Shown here: in pieces, positions 47,630 to 57,156 of the stretch | Position numbering within the stretch: position 1 is the stretch's first letter | How the letters are laid out: the number at the start of each line of letters is the position of its first letter | Assembly (NCBI RefSeq): GCF_019457475.1 | Contig: NZ_CP080413.1 | Location: forward strand, 1,984,001-2,048,000 | DNA length: 64,000 nt | Direction: 5' to 3' | From: Shewanella acanthi | Lineage (GTDB): Bacteria > Pseudomonadota > Gammaproteobacteria > Enterobacterales > Shewanellaceae | Translations under genes and position numbers: made by a program | The notes under the pieces: model-generated | What the model was told of the DNA's origin: nothing | The model's input: the letters and a program-made list of their open reading frames with translations, nothing else | Databases searched by the model: none

Positions 47630-48997
47630 ATGAAATCGTCTCATCTCGGCTCAATTTTCCGCCCTCGTATCGGTTTTTGGTTTTTAACCATGGTGTACCT
47701 TGTCGTTAGCATGTTAATTCTTGGACTAATGACAAGTCTCTATTCAGAGCGCCATCGTGCTATAGCAACTGATATTATGCGTAATCAAATCGCACTCATT
47801 AGATCAGAAATTGAAGCATCAATTTTCATCGATACCTACCTTGCAGATAGTCTAGCGACTGTTGTAACCATTAATCCTGATTTTGCCATTGAAAATTGGG
47901 AAATGATCGCAACAAAATTAGTCGATAAAGCCCACTATGTCCGTAATGTAGGTATTGCTCCCAATGATGTCATCAGTCATGTATATCCACTACAAGGCAA
48001 CGAGAAAGCCGTTGGATTTGATGTCAAAACTAACCCAGTGCAGAGGCGTTCGATTGAACTTGCTAAACAACTTGGAGGCGTCTATATCGCTGGCCCATTA
48101 ACTCTCGTACAAGGTGGTCTTGGGCTCATCGCCCGCTACCCCATCTACAGTGATTACCCCTTAAATCAGGTATATTGGGGCAGTGTGAGTATTGTTATAG
48201 ACTCCAACAAGTTGCTGATGAATTCAGGTATCACTCATGTGCAAGATGCCAACATCAGTATCAGAAAGGTCAATAAGGATGGCATTGGCGATTCAATCGT
48301 CTACGGTTCAGATTCCGTTTTTGAAGAGCCAGATATTGAATTACCAATTAATGTACCAAATGGCCAATGGACACTTGCAGCCAAATATCACTTAAAAGAT
48401 GATCAACTTATCACCCTTGCCAAAGTAATAATTTACAGTATTGGCGGGTTTTCCGCGATTTTTACCTATTTTTTAATCGTATTACTCTATCGTAACTATC
48501 ATTTAGCTCACAAAGCATCACTACGAGATGAATTAACCCAACTTTCAAATCGTCGTTGTTTAATGAATCAGCTACAAGAACTCTTGCAAAGAGCAGATAA
48601 GCCCATGTTCGCACTGCTAAACATTGATTTAAATGGCTTTAAAGGTGTAAATGATGAGTTAGGACATGCTGCAGGAGACGAATTATTAAAACATGTTGCC
48701 AATCTGCTAGTAGACAATGTACGCAATAGTGACACTGTTGCTCGTATTGGTGGTGATGAATTCATCGTAATTTTGCGAAATCTTGATTCCCCTAAACATA
48801 TACAAGCCATGGTAGACAAAATTCAAACTGCGGTTAAATCTCATCCACTCATTTGGCAACAACAGCCCCTTAGGGCCTCTCTCAGTATCGGGTTTGCTGT
48901 ATATGATGGAACCCAAACCTCTATTAACGAACTGCTTCAACAGGCAGATACACAGATGTACCAAGCTAAAGCTGAAGCTAAAAGGACAGAAACTTGA
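47630..48997 (+). CDS. CHASE-domain diguanylate cyclase (GGDEF)
   Basis: This 455-residue membrane protein makes cyclic di-GMP. A first helix (FWFLTMVYLVVSMLILGLMT) is followed by a periplasmic CHASE sensor domain (VRNVGIAPNDVISHVYPLQG, GGLGLIARYPI), a second helix near residue 275, and a GGDEF domain with RIGGDEFIVIL and LRDELTQLSNRRCL. No EAL domain follows. It is the only plus-strand gene inside the repeat array. Confidence 0.92.
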   Translation: MKSSHLGSIFRPRIGFWFLTMVYLVVSMLILGLMTSLYSERHRAIATDIMRNQIALIRSEIEASIFIDTYLADSLATVVTINPDFAIENWEMIATKLVDKAHYVRNVGIAPNDVISHVYPLQGNEKAVGFDVKTNPVQRRSIELAKQLGGVYIAGPLTLVQGGLGLIARYPIYSDYPLNQVYWGSVSIVIDSNKLLMNSGITHVQDANISIRKVNKDGIGDSIVYGSDSVFEEPDIELPINVPNGQWTLAAKYHLKDDQLITLAKVIIYSIGGFSAIFTYFLIVLLYRNYHLAHKASLRDELTQLSNRRCLMNQLQELLQRADKPMFALLNIDLNGFKGVNDELGHAAGDELLKHVANLLVDNVRNSDTVARIGGDEFIVILRNLDSPKHIQAMVDKIQTAVKSHPLIWQQQPLRASLSIGFAVYDGTQTSINELLQQADTQMYQAKAEAKRTET

Positions 48998-49090
48998 AAA
49001 CTGAATTAGTAATGAATGATATCACTCTGAACCGCTACATTTGGACATCTCGCTAAGTGAACTGATCCAGTAATAGTAGACACTTTTAAT

Positions 49091-49161
49091 CATTACTAAA
49101 ATTCGCTCAACTTGATTACTTAAATTGGACAGGCATTGATTTCCGTAACTCCGAATGGGGC
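49091..49161 (+). repeat. Junction repeat, copy 2
   Basis: cattactaaaattcgctca (49091-49109), 47-base spacer, GGGGC (49157-49161). The left flank gtagacacttttaat resembles that of the copy at 50187. Confidence 0.65.
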
Positions 49162-49290
49162 AGCAAAACCACAATGATAAGGTAAAGACTCGACCTCTAG
49201 TCGTCTAGTCATTTATCTGTTTTATAAATTTATTACTTAAGATAAAAGGCGCTCCCTAAATAGGGAATGCCTTGAATAGAATGTTGAGAC

Positions 49291-49632
49291 TCATATTGAG
49301 TGTTTTTTTACCGTGACAATGAATTTCTGATCACCAAAATTTAGTTCAGCTTCACGATTGAGATCTAAAACTACATCTGTTTTGCTTGAATATTCACCCA
49401 TTACAAAATCTAAGTTCATAATAACTTGTTCGTCTGATTTTTTATGAACAATGACCCCAAATGTTTTAAGTTGGTCATCAGAATATGATGCCAGCTTTCC
49501 TTCATCAGCTTTAAAAGTCAAATTCCCTTCGTATTCTGCTCCTACCATATATTTTGCGGATATATCGTAAGTCTCAGCATAAGCTGTCAAGCTGCAACCT
49601 GCTAATAAGGCAATTAATAAATGCTTTTTCAT
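49291..49632 (-). CDS. Small exported protein of unknown function
   Basis: This 113-residue product has a signal peptide. The sequence LLAGCSLTAYA offers both a lipobox Cys (LAGC) and a normal signal-peptidase site (AYA), so it may be a lipoprotein or a soluble periplasmic protein. The body looks like a beta-rich domain. No family is recognised. It lies between repeat copies 2 and 3. Confidence 0.6.
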   Translation of the reverse strand: MKKHLLIALLAGCSLTAYAETYDISAKYMVGAEYEGNLTFKADEGKLASYSDDQLKTFGVIVHKKSDEQVIMNLDFVMGEYSSKTDVVLDLNREAELNFGDQKFIVTVKKHSI

Positions 49633-49784
49633 TGTTCAAAATCCTTTCTGTATAAATGTAAAAAAATCAAGATTTTTGCTACGACGACTACATCCTTAAG
49701 TCGAGGATACAATTTTGTAACATAATGTATTTTATGTCAATTTAGGTATTTGAAAGTGATTCTCGGTCAAAATGCAATGTGTAA

Positions 49785-49856
49785 CATTACTAAAATTTGG
49801 TCATCGACTAAAAACCTTCGAACTCAATACAACTGCCCATAACTCTCTTTGGGGGC
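49785..49856 (+). repeat. Junction repeat, copy 3
   Basis: cattactaaaatttggtca (49785-49803), 48-base spacer, GGGGC (49852-49856). It lies 28 bases before the stop of the next minus-strand gene. Confidence 0.7.
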
Positions 49857-49883
49857 AAAAAATAGCACCGTGATGTAATGACA

Positions 49884-50105
49884 TTACTTTTGAAACCATT
49901 TTTCTACTTCGGTGGGGTTCTTCTTTATATAAAAATGAATAAAGAACTCACAGATCAAATACAATATGGTTAATATTAAAGCACCACCAAACTGTAGATT
50001 TTCAAATGCTCCCTGCGAATATATGGTTGCAGTTGCAACAACACAGAAAGCTATAAAAATCGACCAAAATGCAGTTTTCTGATTTTTGCTCATCGTCCTA
50101 TCCAT
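49884..50105 (-). CDS. Small two-helix membrane protein
   Basis: The 73-residue frame has two hydrophobic helices (FWSIFIAFCVVATATIY and GGALILTILYLICEFFIHFY) and a charged tail. Met5 (MSKNQK) may be the start. Function is unknown. It is a single-gene cassette between repeat copies 3 and 4. Confidence 0.55.
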   Translation of the reverse strand: MDRTMSKNQKTAFWSIFIAFCVVATATIYSQGAFENLQFGGALILTILYLICEFFIHFYIKKNPTEVEKWFQK

Positions 50106-50705
50106 GATTTCAAAATGTTATTCGTACGCTGAGCGTTAAGCCCGTCAGGCCAGTGAATCACTACTGATGCCGTAGACACTTTCTATCATTACTAAATTTA
50201 GGTCAATAAACCAGTACCAAGTAGTGCTAGTTCAGTCATCTGAAACAAGTTTTGGGGCTTCGTCGTATTAGAATCTCCCCCTTCCCTGCCAGGGACAATT
50301 CCTTGTTAACGTTTTTGCTCTAATCTCGATTTCTCGGATTATCATAAGTATTGCAACCCGCATTTAGCGCTAAAGAAACTGAGGAAGGAATTTCCTAAAT
50401 CACAGGCAGATGCAGCTACAATAATTTCCTGAACGAGCTTCAGTGCTTCAGTTTTAAATTCTGGAGTGTGAATGTTTTGGGGGTATCAATAAGCGAGTTT
50501 ACTAATTTAGCGAGACATCCAAAATAATTGGATCAGATCAAGGAACCTAACTATTCGAGTATAGGAAGGATAAATGAATAAGCAAAAGCAGAAGATCAAG
50601 ATATTTACTAATAAATAACAATCACTTAAATCGTATAAATAATTTCATCCGTCAATTAAATTACACATACATTTAAGCACATATTAGGTATCTAAAACCG
50701 CAAAC
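50106..50705. other. Non-coding interval carrying repeat copy 4
   Basis: About 600 bases with no gene supported. The left half holds a repeat copy with the longest flanks; the right half is AT-rich and featureless. Confidence 0.5.
50187..50258 (+). repeat. Junction repeat, copy 4
   Basis: cattactaaatttaggtca (50187-50205), 48-base spacer, GGGGC (50254-50258), then TTCGTCGTATTAGAA and CTTCCCTGCCAGGGA. Confidence 0.75.
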
Positions 50706-51389
50706 TTATAAACCTAGTCCTTTAAGATACCAGCCAAACATCAAGATGCCACTGGCACATACCCAACTGCCAAATACCCGCACGGCAATCTTTGACCAAG
50801 CCGCTTTTAAGGTCACAACTAAGGCACTAAAGAGTGTCATCAGGATAAACAATGTGATGACAGTGCCAATGAGCCCCAAGAGTCCTGACCCCGTGTGCAT
50901 AAATCCACTTTGAATTGTTTCATTTTGCAGGGCTTCGCCATTAATCGCCCCATGACATACGCCAATTAACGCCATCACGAAAATGAGTATCCCTTTAGGT
51001 AGCAACAAGTCCGCCGCCAAAATCAGGCCTAAAAAAACAAAGGAGAAGGCGGCAATCGGCCAAGTCGTATCAATCGTCACTTGCAGTCCAATGAACCCAC
51101 CGATAGCCCAAGCGATAGGAAAAACAAACATGCCCAATCTCCCCGTTTTTGCGCCCATTAAGCCGCAGTAAAGCGCGAGGGTGATAGTAGTCAGCAAATC
51201 TTCTGGAGTAATAAATAAATGGCTTATCCCATCGTAGACTGGCCCTAAACCTGTGTTCACCAGATGGGCATGGGCGGTGCTTGGCAGCATTAACCCAAGC
51301 AGAATAAGTAACTTAATCAAAAGTAGCTTAGTGAAATGAAATGGATTGGTTAACGTACTCGCCAACCTAGGGGCGCTAGTTTGTCTCAA
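50706..51389 (-). CDS. HupE/UreJ-type membrane protein (third of three)
   Basis: This 227-residue protein has a signal-like N-terminus with HAHLVNTGLGPVYDGISHLF and about six helices, matching the HupE/UreJ_2 family of putative nickel or cobalt transporters. His residues near the start of the mature chain are typical. It is last in a run of three HupE-type genes, about 100 bases after the previous one. Confidence 0.8.
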   Translation of the reverse strand: MRQTSAPRLASTLTNPFHFTKLLLIKLLILLGLMLPSTAHAHLVNTGLGPVYDGISHLFITPEDLLTTITLALYCGLMGAKTGRLGMFVFPIAWAIGGFIGLQVTIDTTWPIAAFSFVFLGLILAADLLLPKGILIFVMALIGVCHGAINGEALQNETIQSGFMHTGSGLLGLIGTVITLFILMTLFSALVVTLKAAWSKIAVRVFGSWVCASGILMFGWYLKGLGL

Positions 51390-51485
51390 TTGAGTGTCCT
51401 AAAAATATCCTATAAAAGATTGGCTTAAACCTGTGCCTATTGGGCTATTGACTAGGTCTATGGTCTAGGCCTCAGAACTAATAGT

Positions 51486-52085
51486 CTATGCCATGGCCTG
51501 CCATAAAAAGACTCCGCCCATCAGCATCACGATGGAGCCTGCAGCGCGAAGGGCTAATCGTCCGTACTGGAATCGATGCAGTAGCCCTAAACCAATCCCA
51601 ATACCATGTAATAGCCCAGTCCCGACCACAAAGCCCATCGAATAGAGTAAACCGCTCTGCCCCTCGGGAAGTTCAGTGCCATGGGCATAACCGTGAAACA
51701 GTGCAAAGAAGCCCACTAGGGCGACAATGAGCTGCATATTGCCTTTAACTTCGAACAGCACCATAAGCCCGAGCACGATAGCCGATATCGCAATGCCGGC
51801 CTCCACACTTGGGAATGGCACCCCGAGCAAACCTAACATGCCACCAAAGGCCATCATCATCGGAAAAACGACGGGTAACAGCCACACTGCGGGACGACCA
51901 AGCTGCGCGCCCCAGATCCCAATGGCCACCATTGCCAGAATATGATCTAACCCCGACCAGGGATGACCAAGCCCTGTGGTAAAGCCTAAGGCTTGGTGAC
52001 TGTCGACATGGGCCTCTGCCCAAAATGGCAACAGGGCGATAATAAGAAGCAGTCGATACGAATAGTGACTTATTTTTAAATGCAT
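51486..52085 (-). CDS. HupE/UreJ-type membrane protein (second of three)
   Basis: The 199-residue protein has a cleavable signal ending at AEAHVDSHQ and the HupE motif HPWSGLDHILAMVAIGIWGAQ, then FFALFHGYAHGTELP. Canonical HupE proteins of about 200 residues are predicted nickel permeases linked to hydrogenase or urease. No such enzymes are in the window, so the metal is uncertain. Confidence 0.9.
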   Translation of the reverse strand: MHLKISHYSYRLLLIIALLPFWAEAHVDSHQALGFTTGLGHPWSGLDHILAMVAIGIWGAQLGRPAVWLLPVVFPMMMAFGGMLGLLGVPFPSVEAGIAISAIVLGLMVLFEVKGNMQLIVALVGFFALFHGYAHGTELPEGQSGLLYSMGFVVGTGLLHGIGIGLGLLHRFQYGRLALRAAGSIVMLMGGVFLWQAMA

Positions 52086-52151
52086 TCTTTTCCCTTTAAC
52101 TCACTTATATAAGGTCAATTACAACACAGGTCTTATTACCCTCGCCTGCGA

Positions 52152-53150
52152 CTACAGCATTAATGTCCTTTGGATTGTCCAGTAGGCCCCAAGTCCACCC
52201 ACGGTATAACCCGGTAGCCAAGTCACCCAGCGAGGCCATTGCAGCTGTAATACCCTAAAGGCAGCCACAAGACAGAGGGCTAAGATAACAAAGCCAATTT
52301 GTCCGAGCTCGACCCCGATATTAAAGGACAGCAACGCCAGCGGGAGTTCAGATTTCGGCATGCCCGTAGTGCTTAAGCCGCTGGCGAACCCAAAGCCGTG
52401 CAAAAGACCGAAACCAAAGGCAATCAACCACGGATAATCTATGGTCAGGCTGCGCTGCCCTCGCCTTGCCCTGACAATTTCTGGCCCAAGAAAGAGGATC
52501 GAAAGCGCAATGGCAGCGTTGAGTGGCGGCAGTGGCATTATCGCAAGCCCCAAGGTCGCTAAACCTAGGGTGAGTGAATGTGCAAGGGTAAAGGAGGTAA
52601 TGGTTTTAAATAACGCCAGTTTAGATTGGACAATCAGCATTAAGCCAAGCACAAACAACAGATGATCAACACCTAATAAAATATGGTGAATACCCAGCTC
52701 GGTATACTCAAGGGCGGTTTGGGCATGACTCCTCTCCCCCCTTAGCGTGATTGAAGCTTTAGTCGGGCTCGCAAGGTAGGTAAATTGACTGCCATCCTTT
52801 AGCTCAGTGCGAATCATCACATCGGTGATAGTCTGCTCAAGCTTGGGGAAAGAAAGCGTGGCTCCATTAAATTGCCCCGCTTCGATTGCTACAATCTTGG
52901 TGGTGATATTGGCATCTTTAGTCGCAAACTGGGTAACTGGCGCCACTAATTTCCAGCTTTCTGGCAGCACTAATGAGGCTGGATGGGGTTTACCGTAATA
53001 GATAGGTGCCTTCCACACTACTTGATAACGCAGGTTATCGAGCTGTTTTATTTCAACAACCCCGGGCTGACTCTCATGGGCCAGCGCCTGAAATCCAAGG
53101 ATGGTTAACAGCAAACTCAACAGCACAACAAAACGGCAGCAGTGCTTCAT
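52152..53150 (-). CDS. HupE/UreJ-type protein with exported N-terminal domain (first of three)
   Basis: This 332-residue protein combines a signal peptide, a periplasmic beta-rich domain of about 120 residues, and a C-terminal HupE/UreJ_2 membrane domain (LGIHHILLGVDHLLFVLGL, FGFGLLHGFGFASGL). Its start overlaps the end of the PpiC gene by four bases (ATGA), so they are translationally coupled. Confidence 0.85.
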   Translation of the reverse strand: MKHCCRFVVLLSLLLTILGFQALAHESQPGVVEIKQLDNLRYQVVWKAPIYYGKPHPASLVLPESWKLVAPVTQFATKDANITTKIVAIEAGQFNGATLSFPKLEQTITDVMIRTELKDGSQFTYLASPTKASITLRGERSHAQTALEYTELGIHHILLGVDHLLFVLGLMLIVQSKLALFKTITSFTLAHSLTLGLATLGLAIMPLPPLNAAIALSILFLGPEIVRARRGQRSLTIDYPWLIAFGFGLLHGFGFASGLSTTGMPKSELPLALLSFNIGVELGQIGFVILALCLVAAFRVLQLQWPRWVTWLPGYTVGGLGAYWTIQRTLML

Positions 53151-54019
53151 CGTGCCGCCCCCTGGGAAGTCGATGGGGCCGGCGCGGGGCTATCAATCAC
53201 CACGGAATATTGGTCCCGCAGCAATTGGTACTCGGCATCTAACAATTGTTGTCTGCGCTCACTTATTAGTCCCTGCTCGACGCTGACTTTAACTTCCTCA
53301 AGCGTTGGCAGATAACCGGGAATTTTTTGTTCCACTCTGACTAAGTGGTAACCGTAGAGTGAGCGTACAGGGCCAAACCATTTACCGGGCTCAAGGCGAT
53401 CAACTTCATCGGCAAAGGCCTGACCAAATTGGTTCCTTAGGGTGACAAGCGACATCATCGATTGGCGTCTATCCAGCAGGGTTGCATCCCCGAGTTCGTC
53501 AATATTGAGCTCCGACCCAGCCTGATTGAGCGTTGTGAGTACGGTAGAAGATAATTGATTTAGCGCCTCAATGTTATGACTAGGGCTAAAGAACACCTGG
53601 GAGAAACTCAGTTGCCCTTCGATATAGAACGCTTTCTGATGGCGTTTTAGGTAATCCTGCTGCGCCTGAATGCTGGGGGCATCGTTTGCGGCGAGGTCGA
53701 TATAGATGGATTCTAATTTCATCCTTAACCTTCGTTTGATATAGAGATCATCATTATCGAGCCCAAGATTCAGCGCCTCCTGGTAGGTAATTTCATCCCG
53801 CACCTTTTCCTCAATCAACCGGGATAACTCTTGCTCTGTGGGTAAACGCTGCCAGGTATTGGCGAAGTTGTGACGCATATTGTCGATATCGGCTTGGGTC
53901 ACGTGGATGCTTTTTTGAGAGGTGACTTCTGGGGTGGAGTTTCGATAGTCAAACACCAAAAACAACGAGGCTCCTATCAATAAGAAATGCAATAAAGGTT
54001 CGCGCAAAAATGTTCTCAT
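53147..54019 (-). CDS. Membrane-anchored PpiC-type peptidyl-prolyl isomerase
   Basis: The 290-residue protein has an N-terminal helix (LLHFLLIGASLFLVFDY), a SurA-like helical domain and a parvulin domain (GQLSFSQVFFSP, PGKWFGPVRSLYGYHLVRVE). It is probably a periplasmic folding factor for the neighbouring exported proteins. PpiC-HupE gene pairs with a DUF3604 gene recur in marine bacteria from what I recall. Confidence 0.85.
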   Translation of the reverse strand: MRTFLREPLLHFLLIGASLFLVFDYRNSTPEVTSQKSIHVTQADIDNMRHNFANTWQRLPTEQELSRLIEEKVRDEITYQEALNLGLDNDDLYIKRRLRMKLESIYIDLAANDAPSIQAQQDYLKRHQKAFYIEGQLSFSQVFFSPSHNIEALNQLSSTVLTTLNQAGSELNIDELGDATLLDRRQSMMSLVTLRNQFGQAFADEVDRLEPGKWFGPVRSLYGYHLVRVEQKIPGYLPTLEEVKVSVEQGLISERRQQLLDAEYQLLRDQYSVVIDSPAPAPSTSQGAAR

Positions 54020-54048
54020 AAACCGCCATTATTGTTATTCAGTGAAAC

Positions 54049-54103
54049 GCTTCACTTGTACCTTAAACTTACTATATCAGTAAGTTAAGGTAACAAGTGA
54101 AGC
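54049..54103. repeat. Long imperfect hairpin between DUF3604 and PpiC genes
   Basis: Two 25-base arms (54049-54073 and 54079-54103) pair over GCTTCACTTGT, CCTTAA and CTTACT with two single-base bulges and a five-base loop. The stem lies inside the leftward operon. Confidence 0.75.
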
Positions 54104-54112
54104 ACTCATCCA

Positions 54113-56080
54113 CTATTTTTTAGGGGCATACCAAATGGGTGATGAATAGGCACGCTCGTTGACAGTCATTGGCACGTCTTCGGTAAACTTAGCTTCTGCA
54201 AAATAAGCTTTGTCGTAGGCCGTCCAACGTGGGGTTGGAATTTCAATGACGCGGGCGTAGTAAAACGCCTTGAGTGAGGGATCAAAGTCTGGATCCTTCC
54301 ACACAGTGATAAGTTCGGGCGCGCCTATGGTGTTGGACCAAGTCACATTGGCCACATCCACAGTGTTACCCACGGGGGGCAGTTTACCCTTGTCATCGAG
54401 CTTACGATCCCCTGCCCAGACCACGTTATAGATTTGCTCCTGCGGTACACCTTTCTTATCGAGCCAGCCCTTAACGATTTGGATCCTATCTAAGTTACCC
54501 GAATAGGGATCCTTAGCCGCAGCAACTAAGAAGCTTGGCGCTTTGGCGCCATTGGTTGGTGTCGTGAGATCGCCCCCCATAGGCACGCCCTTACTGTAAC
54601 CAATCGCCCCTGGATTACGACCAAGGGCATCTTTTTCTTCAAAGGTCCAACCGCCAAAGAAACGCAGGAATATTCGGGTACCCGTTGTGGCGTAGACTTC
54701 CTTACGCTTCATCGCATCCCAAATCGATGCACGGGTGTTTTCATCTGACCAGACCGCAGTCAAACCCGACGCCCCGAGTTGCCAATCTTTTACGGTGCGG
54801 CCTTCAAAGTCGAAGGCGTTACCGACGGAGCGCTCGGCGCTAGGTTCACTTGCGGGGAATTTACCGAAGTAGTTATTTTCCTCGGTGGATGAAATCCCCG
54901 TGTGATCATCGGAAGAACCGACAAGTCCAAATTTGAAGGGGTTAGTGCCGTATTTACCCTCCAGCTTCAACCCCTGTTTTAGGGCTTCCCTTGCATATTC
55001 CCGCTCGATCATCCCAGGCTTTTTAGGCACTACGTTTAGGTTACCTTTGTCCCAAATTTCGAAATTGGCGAACTCGTCATTAGGGGCAAGTGTAGGATGC
55101 TGCTCCGAAGTACCTTTACTTTGGGTGATTTCGTATAAAGGTTCCCAGCGAGCGCGGGTCTCGGCCCATTTGGCATCGATGGGTTTACCATCTGGCGTTT
55201 CGGTGGAGAACATTAATCCGTTTGATAGGTTACCGTTATGGGGAACGGCAAGCACTTGACCTCCGGTTTTATCCTCGAAGGCCTGCATCCAATCCCATAA
55301 TTTATTTGGGATTTCGGTATCGAAGGTCGTTAACGGGCGGACTTGATCCGCTAAAGCTTTACCGTCACGGTACACCACGTTACGGTGAAGGTTGTTACCG
55401 CCGCCGTAGTTTGAGGTCCATTCATAACCAATCAGCGCAGTAAAAGTGCCAGGCTTGTTATGACCTTCAACGATGGCGGTCATCTCATGCCAAATGTCCA
55501 TTTGCACATTTTTATCTGTCATAGGTTTGGGGATTTTACCTTGCCCCTGCAGCGTGATCATTTCCATCACGACTTTAGTGGCTTCCTCTCCGCCCTTCAC
55601 CATCCCCTCGTGCCAGCGCTTAAGGGTCGGATCCGTCATTAAGGAACTCTTACCATCTAACACCGCACTCATGACCCCCATAGCATCGGAGTGGTCGGCG
55701 ACCATCATCCAATCGTAGGGCCTAGAAAGTTTCACCTGTTGCCCCGTACTCGAGGTAATTTCTTGGCCCTCGGCATATTTTAAGGCTTCATCGGGCCCAA
55801 CACGGGTACCCGCGGCAATCGCATCCGCCGACCAAGAGGTGTGCAAATGCAACTCGCCCCATAGGGGACGTGTGGGGTAACTACGACCCGCGTAGGGTGA
55901 ATAACCGGGTTGTTTGAAAAATTGGGCAATTTGTTTTGGATTGATGGTGCCGGCGTCTGTAGTGACGCTTTCTTCGGCATATGCATTCAGCGCCATCAGG
56001 GCGCAGCAAAGTGAAATGGACGAACTGATAAGACTTGGTTTTGTTAACAAACTGCGCGGTTTATTCCAATGCAAATACAT
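54113..56080 (-). CDS. DUF3604 exported protein
   Basis: This 655-residue protein has a signal peptide (ending NAYA) and the DUF3604 domain, which has a PHP-like metal site: LWGELHLHTSWSADA, WMMVADHSDAMGV and GSSDDHTG. It is probably a periplasmic metal-dependent hydrolase; its substrate is not known to me. It is the first gene of a leftward set with PpiC and three HupE-like proteins, which suggests the set delivers or needs a metal ion. Confidence 0.88.
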   Translation of the reverse strand: MYLHWNKPRSLLTKPSLISSSISLCCALMALNAYAEESVTTDAGTINPKQIAQFFKQPGYSPYAGRSYPTRPLWGELHLHTSWSADAIAAGTRVGPDEALKYAEGQEITSSTGQQVKLSRPYDWMMVADHSDAMGVMSAVLDGKSSLMTDPTLKRWHEGMVKGGEEATKVVMEMITLQGQGKIPKPMTDKNVQMDIWHEMTAIVEGHNKPGTFTALIGYEWTSNYGGGNNLHRNVVYRDGKALADQVRPLTTFDTEIPNKLWDWMQAFEDKTGGQVLAVPHNGNLSNGLMFSTETPDGKPIDAKWAETRARWEPLYEITQSKGTSEQHPTLAPNDEFANFEIWDKGNLNVVPKKPGMIEREYAREALKQGLKLEGKYGTNPFKFGLVGSSDDHTGISSTEENNYFGKFPASEPSAERSVGNAFDFEGRTVKDWQLGASGLTAVWSDENTRASIWDAMKRKEVYATTGTRIFLRFFGGWTFEEKDALGRNPGAIGYSKGVPMGGDLTTPTNGAKAPSFLVAAAKDPYSGNLDRIQIVKGWLDKKGVPQEQIYNVVWAGDRKLDDKGKLPPVGNTVDVANVTWSNTIGAPELITVWKDPDFDPSLKAFYYARVIEIPTPRWTAYDKAYFAEAKFTEDVPMTVNERAYSSPIWYAPKK

Positions 56081-56468
56081 GTTGAACCTCCACTTTAATC
56101 CCTTTTAATAACAAACGTTTGTCAAATACCTTAACGAATATCCCGTGCAATAAAGTGCACTCAGATAAGGTTTTGATGGCCTATGTTTAATCATCAAATA
56201 ATAAGCAGCTAGCCTGCTAATCCCCTATAAGGAATTCCCTATAAGGCATTAGCCTAAAAGGGTGTAGTTGAGCCAACGGCAAGCGGTTAAAGATTAAACT
56301 ACAGGTTTAGCATATAAACCCAGTTCCTGCGTCAGTCACTATGGTTAAACTTTTGAGACTCAAGCAGATATACGCTCGTACACCACTCAATTCACTCTGG
56401 CAACGAGCGAATGAGTATCAAAAAAAACCAATAACTGTATATTTATACAGCCACCAATTATTCCCATC
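56081..56468. other. Upstream region of the DUF3604 operon
   Basis: About 390 bases with no gene. A palindrome lies at 56111, and a 14-base-spaced direct repeat CCCTATAAGG (56223 and 56237) lies in the middle. Confidence 0.5.
56111..56122. promoter_or_regulatory. Candidate operator, 12-bp palindrome
   Basis: ACAAACGTTTGT is a perfect palindrome 31 bases before the DUF3604 start, a position typical for a TetR-type repressor site. No regulator gene is adjacent. Confidence 0.45.
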
Positions 56469-56582
56469 CTAAGGCGGGTTAATCTGGCCGCCACCTAGGG
56501 CGCGGTAGAGGGCAATTTTCGCTAATTGTTTATCCCATAGCATTTGGCTATAGGCAAGCTGAGCATGCCGAATATCCAACAA
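56469..56582 (-). pseudogene. C-terminal fragment of a NodT-type efflux outer-membrane factor
   Basis: On the minus strand the sequence reads LLDIRHAQLAYSQMLWDKQL then ALYRALGGG and a stop at 56469, the usual end of a TolC-like RND efflux lipoprotein. The rest of the gene is missing; the frame is cut at about 56,582, where another gene fragment begins. Confidence 0.75.
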
Positions 56583-57004
56583 CGTGAAATGTCGTGGTAT
56601 TTCTCTTCTTCCAACTGCCAATGGCACAAGATCTTCTAGCTGCTGAAGATTGGAAACTGTTTAAAGAATGGATTCGTAATCACTCTGAATAGGAGCACTG
56701 GAAAGAAGTCTTTAAAGAAGGTAAAGACATTGTTCCAGGGCTTAACTGGTATCGCAATGCGTTAAATTTAGAACGCCCGATGAAACCTGAAGATCTTGGT
56801 GTCGTACAAGCACCTTGCTTAGGTATCTGGTCTGAACATGACCATTATTTAGGTGAGAAGCAGATGAAAGACTCTGTCCATTTCATCGGTGAAAATGCCA
56901 GCTTTGAATTCGCGCGTGTGAATGATGTAACTCACTGGGTACAACTCGATAAACCTGAAGAAATTAACCAACTTATACTTAAATTTACGTCTAAACATTG
57001 CTAA
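56583..57004 (+). pseudogene. Decayed alpha/beta hydrolase, C-terminal part
   Basis: The sequence begins in QREMSWYF in one frame, shifts frame near 56,606 to FFQLPMAQDLLAAEDW, meets an in-frame TAG at 56690, then runs intact to LGIWSEHDHYLGEKQM and VTHWVQLDKPEEI. It matches the last third of an epoxide-hydrolase-type protein with the late Asp and His. The N-terminal part is absent. Confidence 0.82.
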
Positions 57005-57029
57005 GACTCGGAATATTGTGATGGGTTAT

Positions 57030-57060
57030 AAAGCCAGCAACTTGATGTCGCTGGCTTTTC
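57030..57060 (+). terminator. Intrinsic terminator after the hydrolase pseudogene
   Basis: AAAGCCAGC and GCTGGCTTT pair around an 11-base loop with TTTT following. Confidence 0.8.
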
Positions 57061-57076
57061 TGTATATGTGCAACCG

Positions 57077-57147
57077 AGTCGTAAATTTTTATGGAAAAAC
57101 CATGAAAGCATTGCTAATGGCAACACTCTGTAAACAAAGAAAGGGGC
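57077..57147 (+). repeat. Junction repeat, copy 5 (degenerate)
   Basis: A box-like gagtcgtaaatttttatgg stretch, a spacer of about 47 bases and GGGGC (57143-57147). GGGGC ends ten bases before the stop of the next minus-strand gene. Confidence 0.4.
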
Positions 57148-57156
57148 AATCGATAG

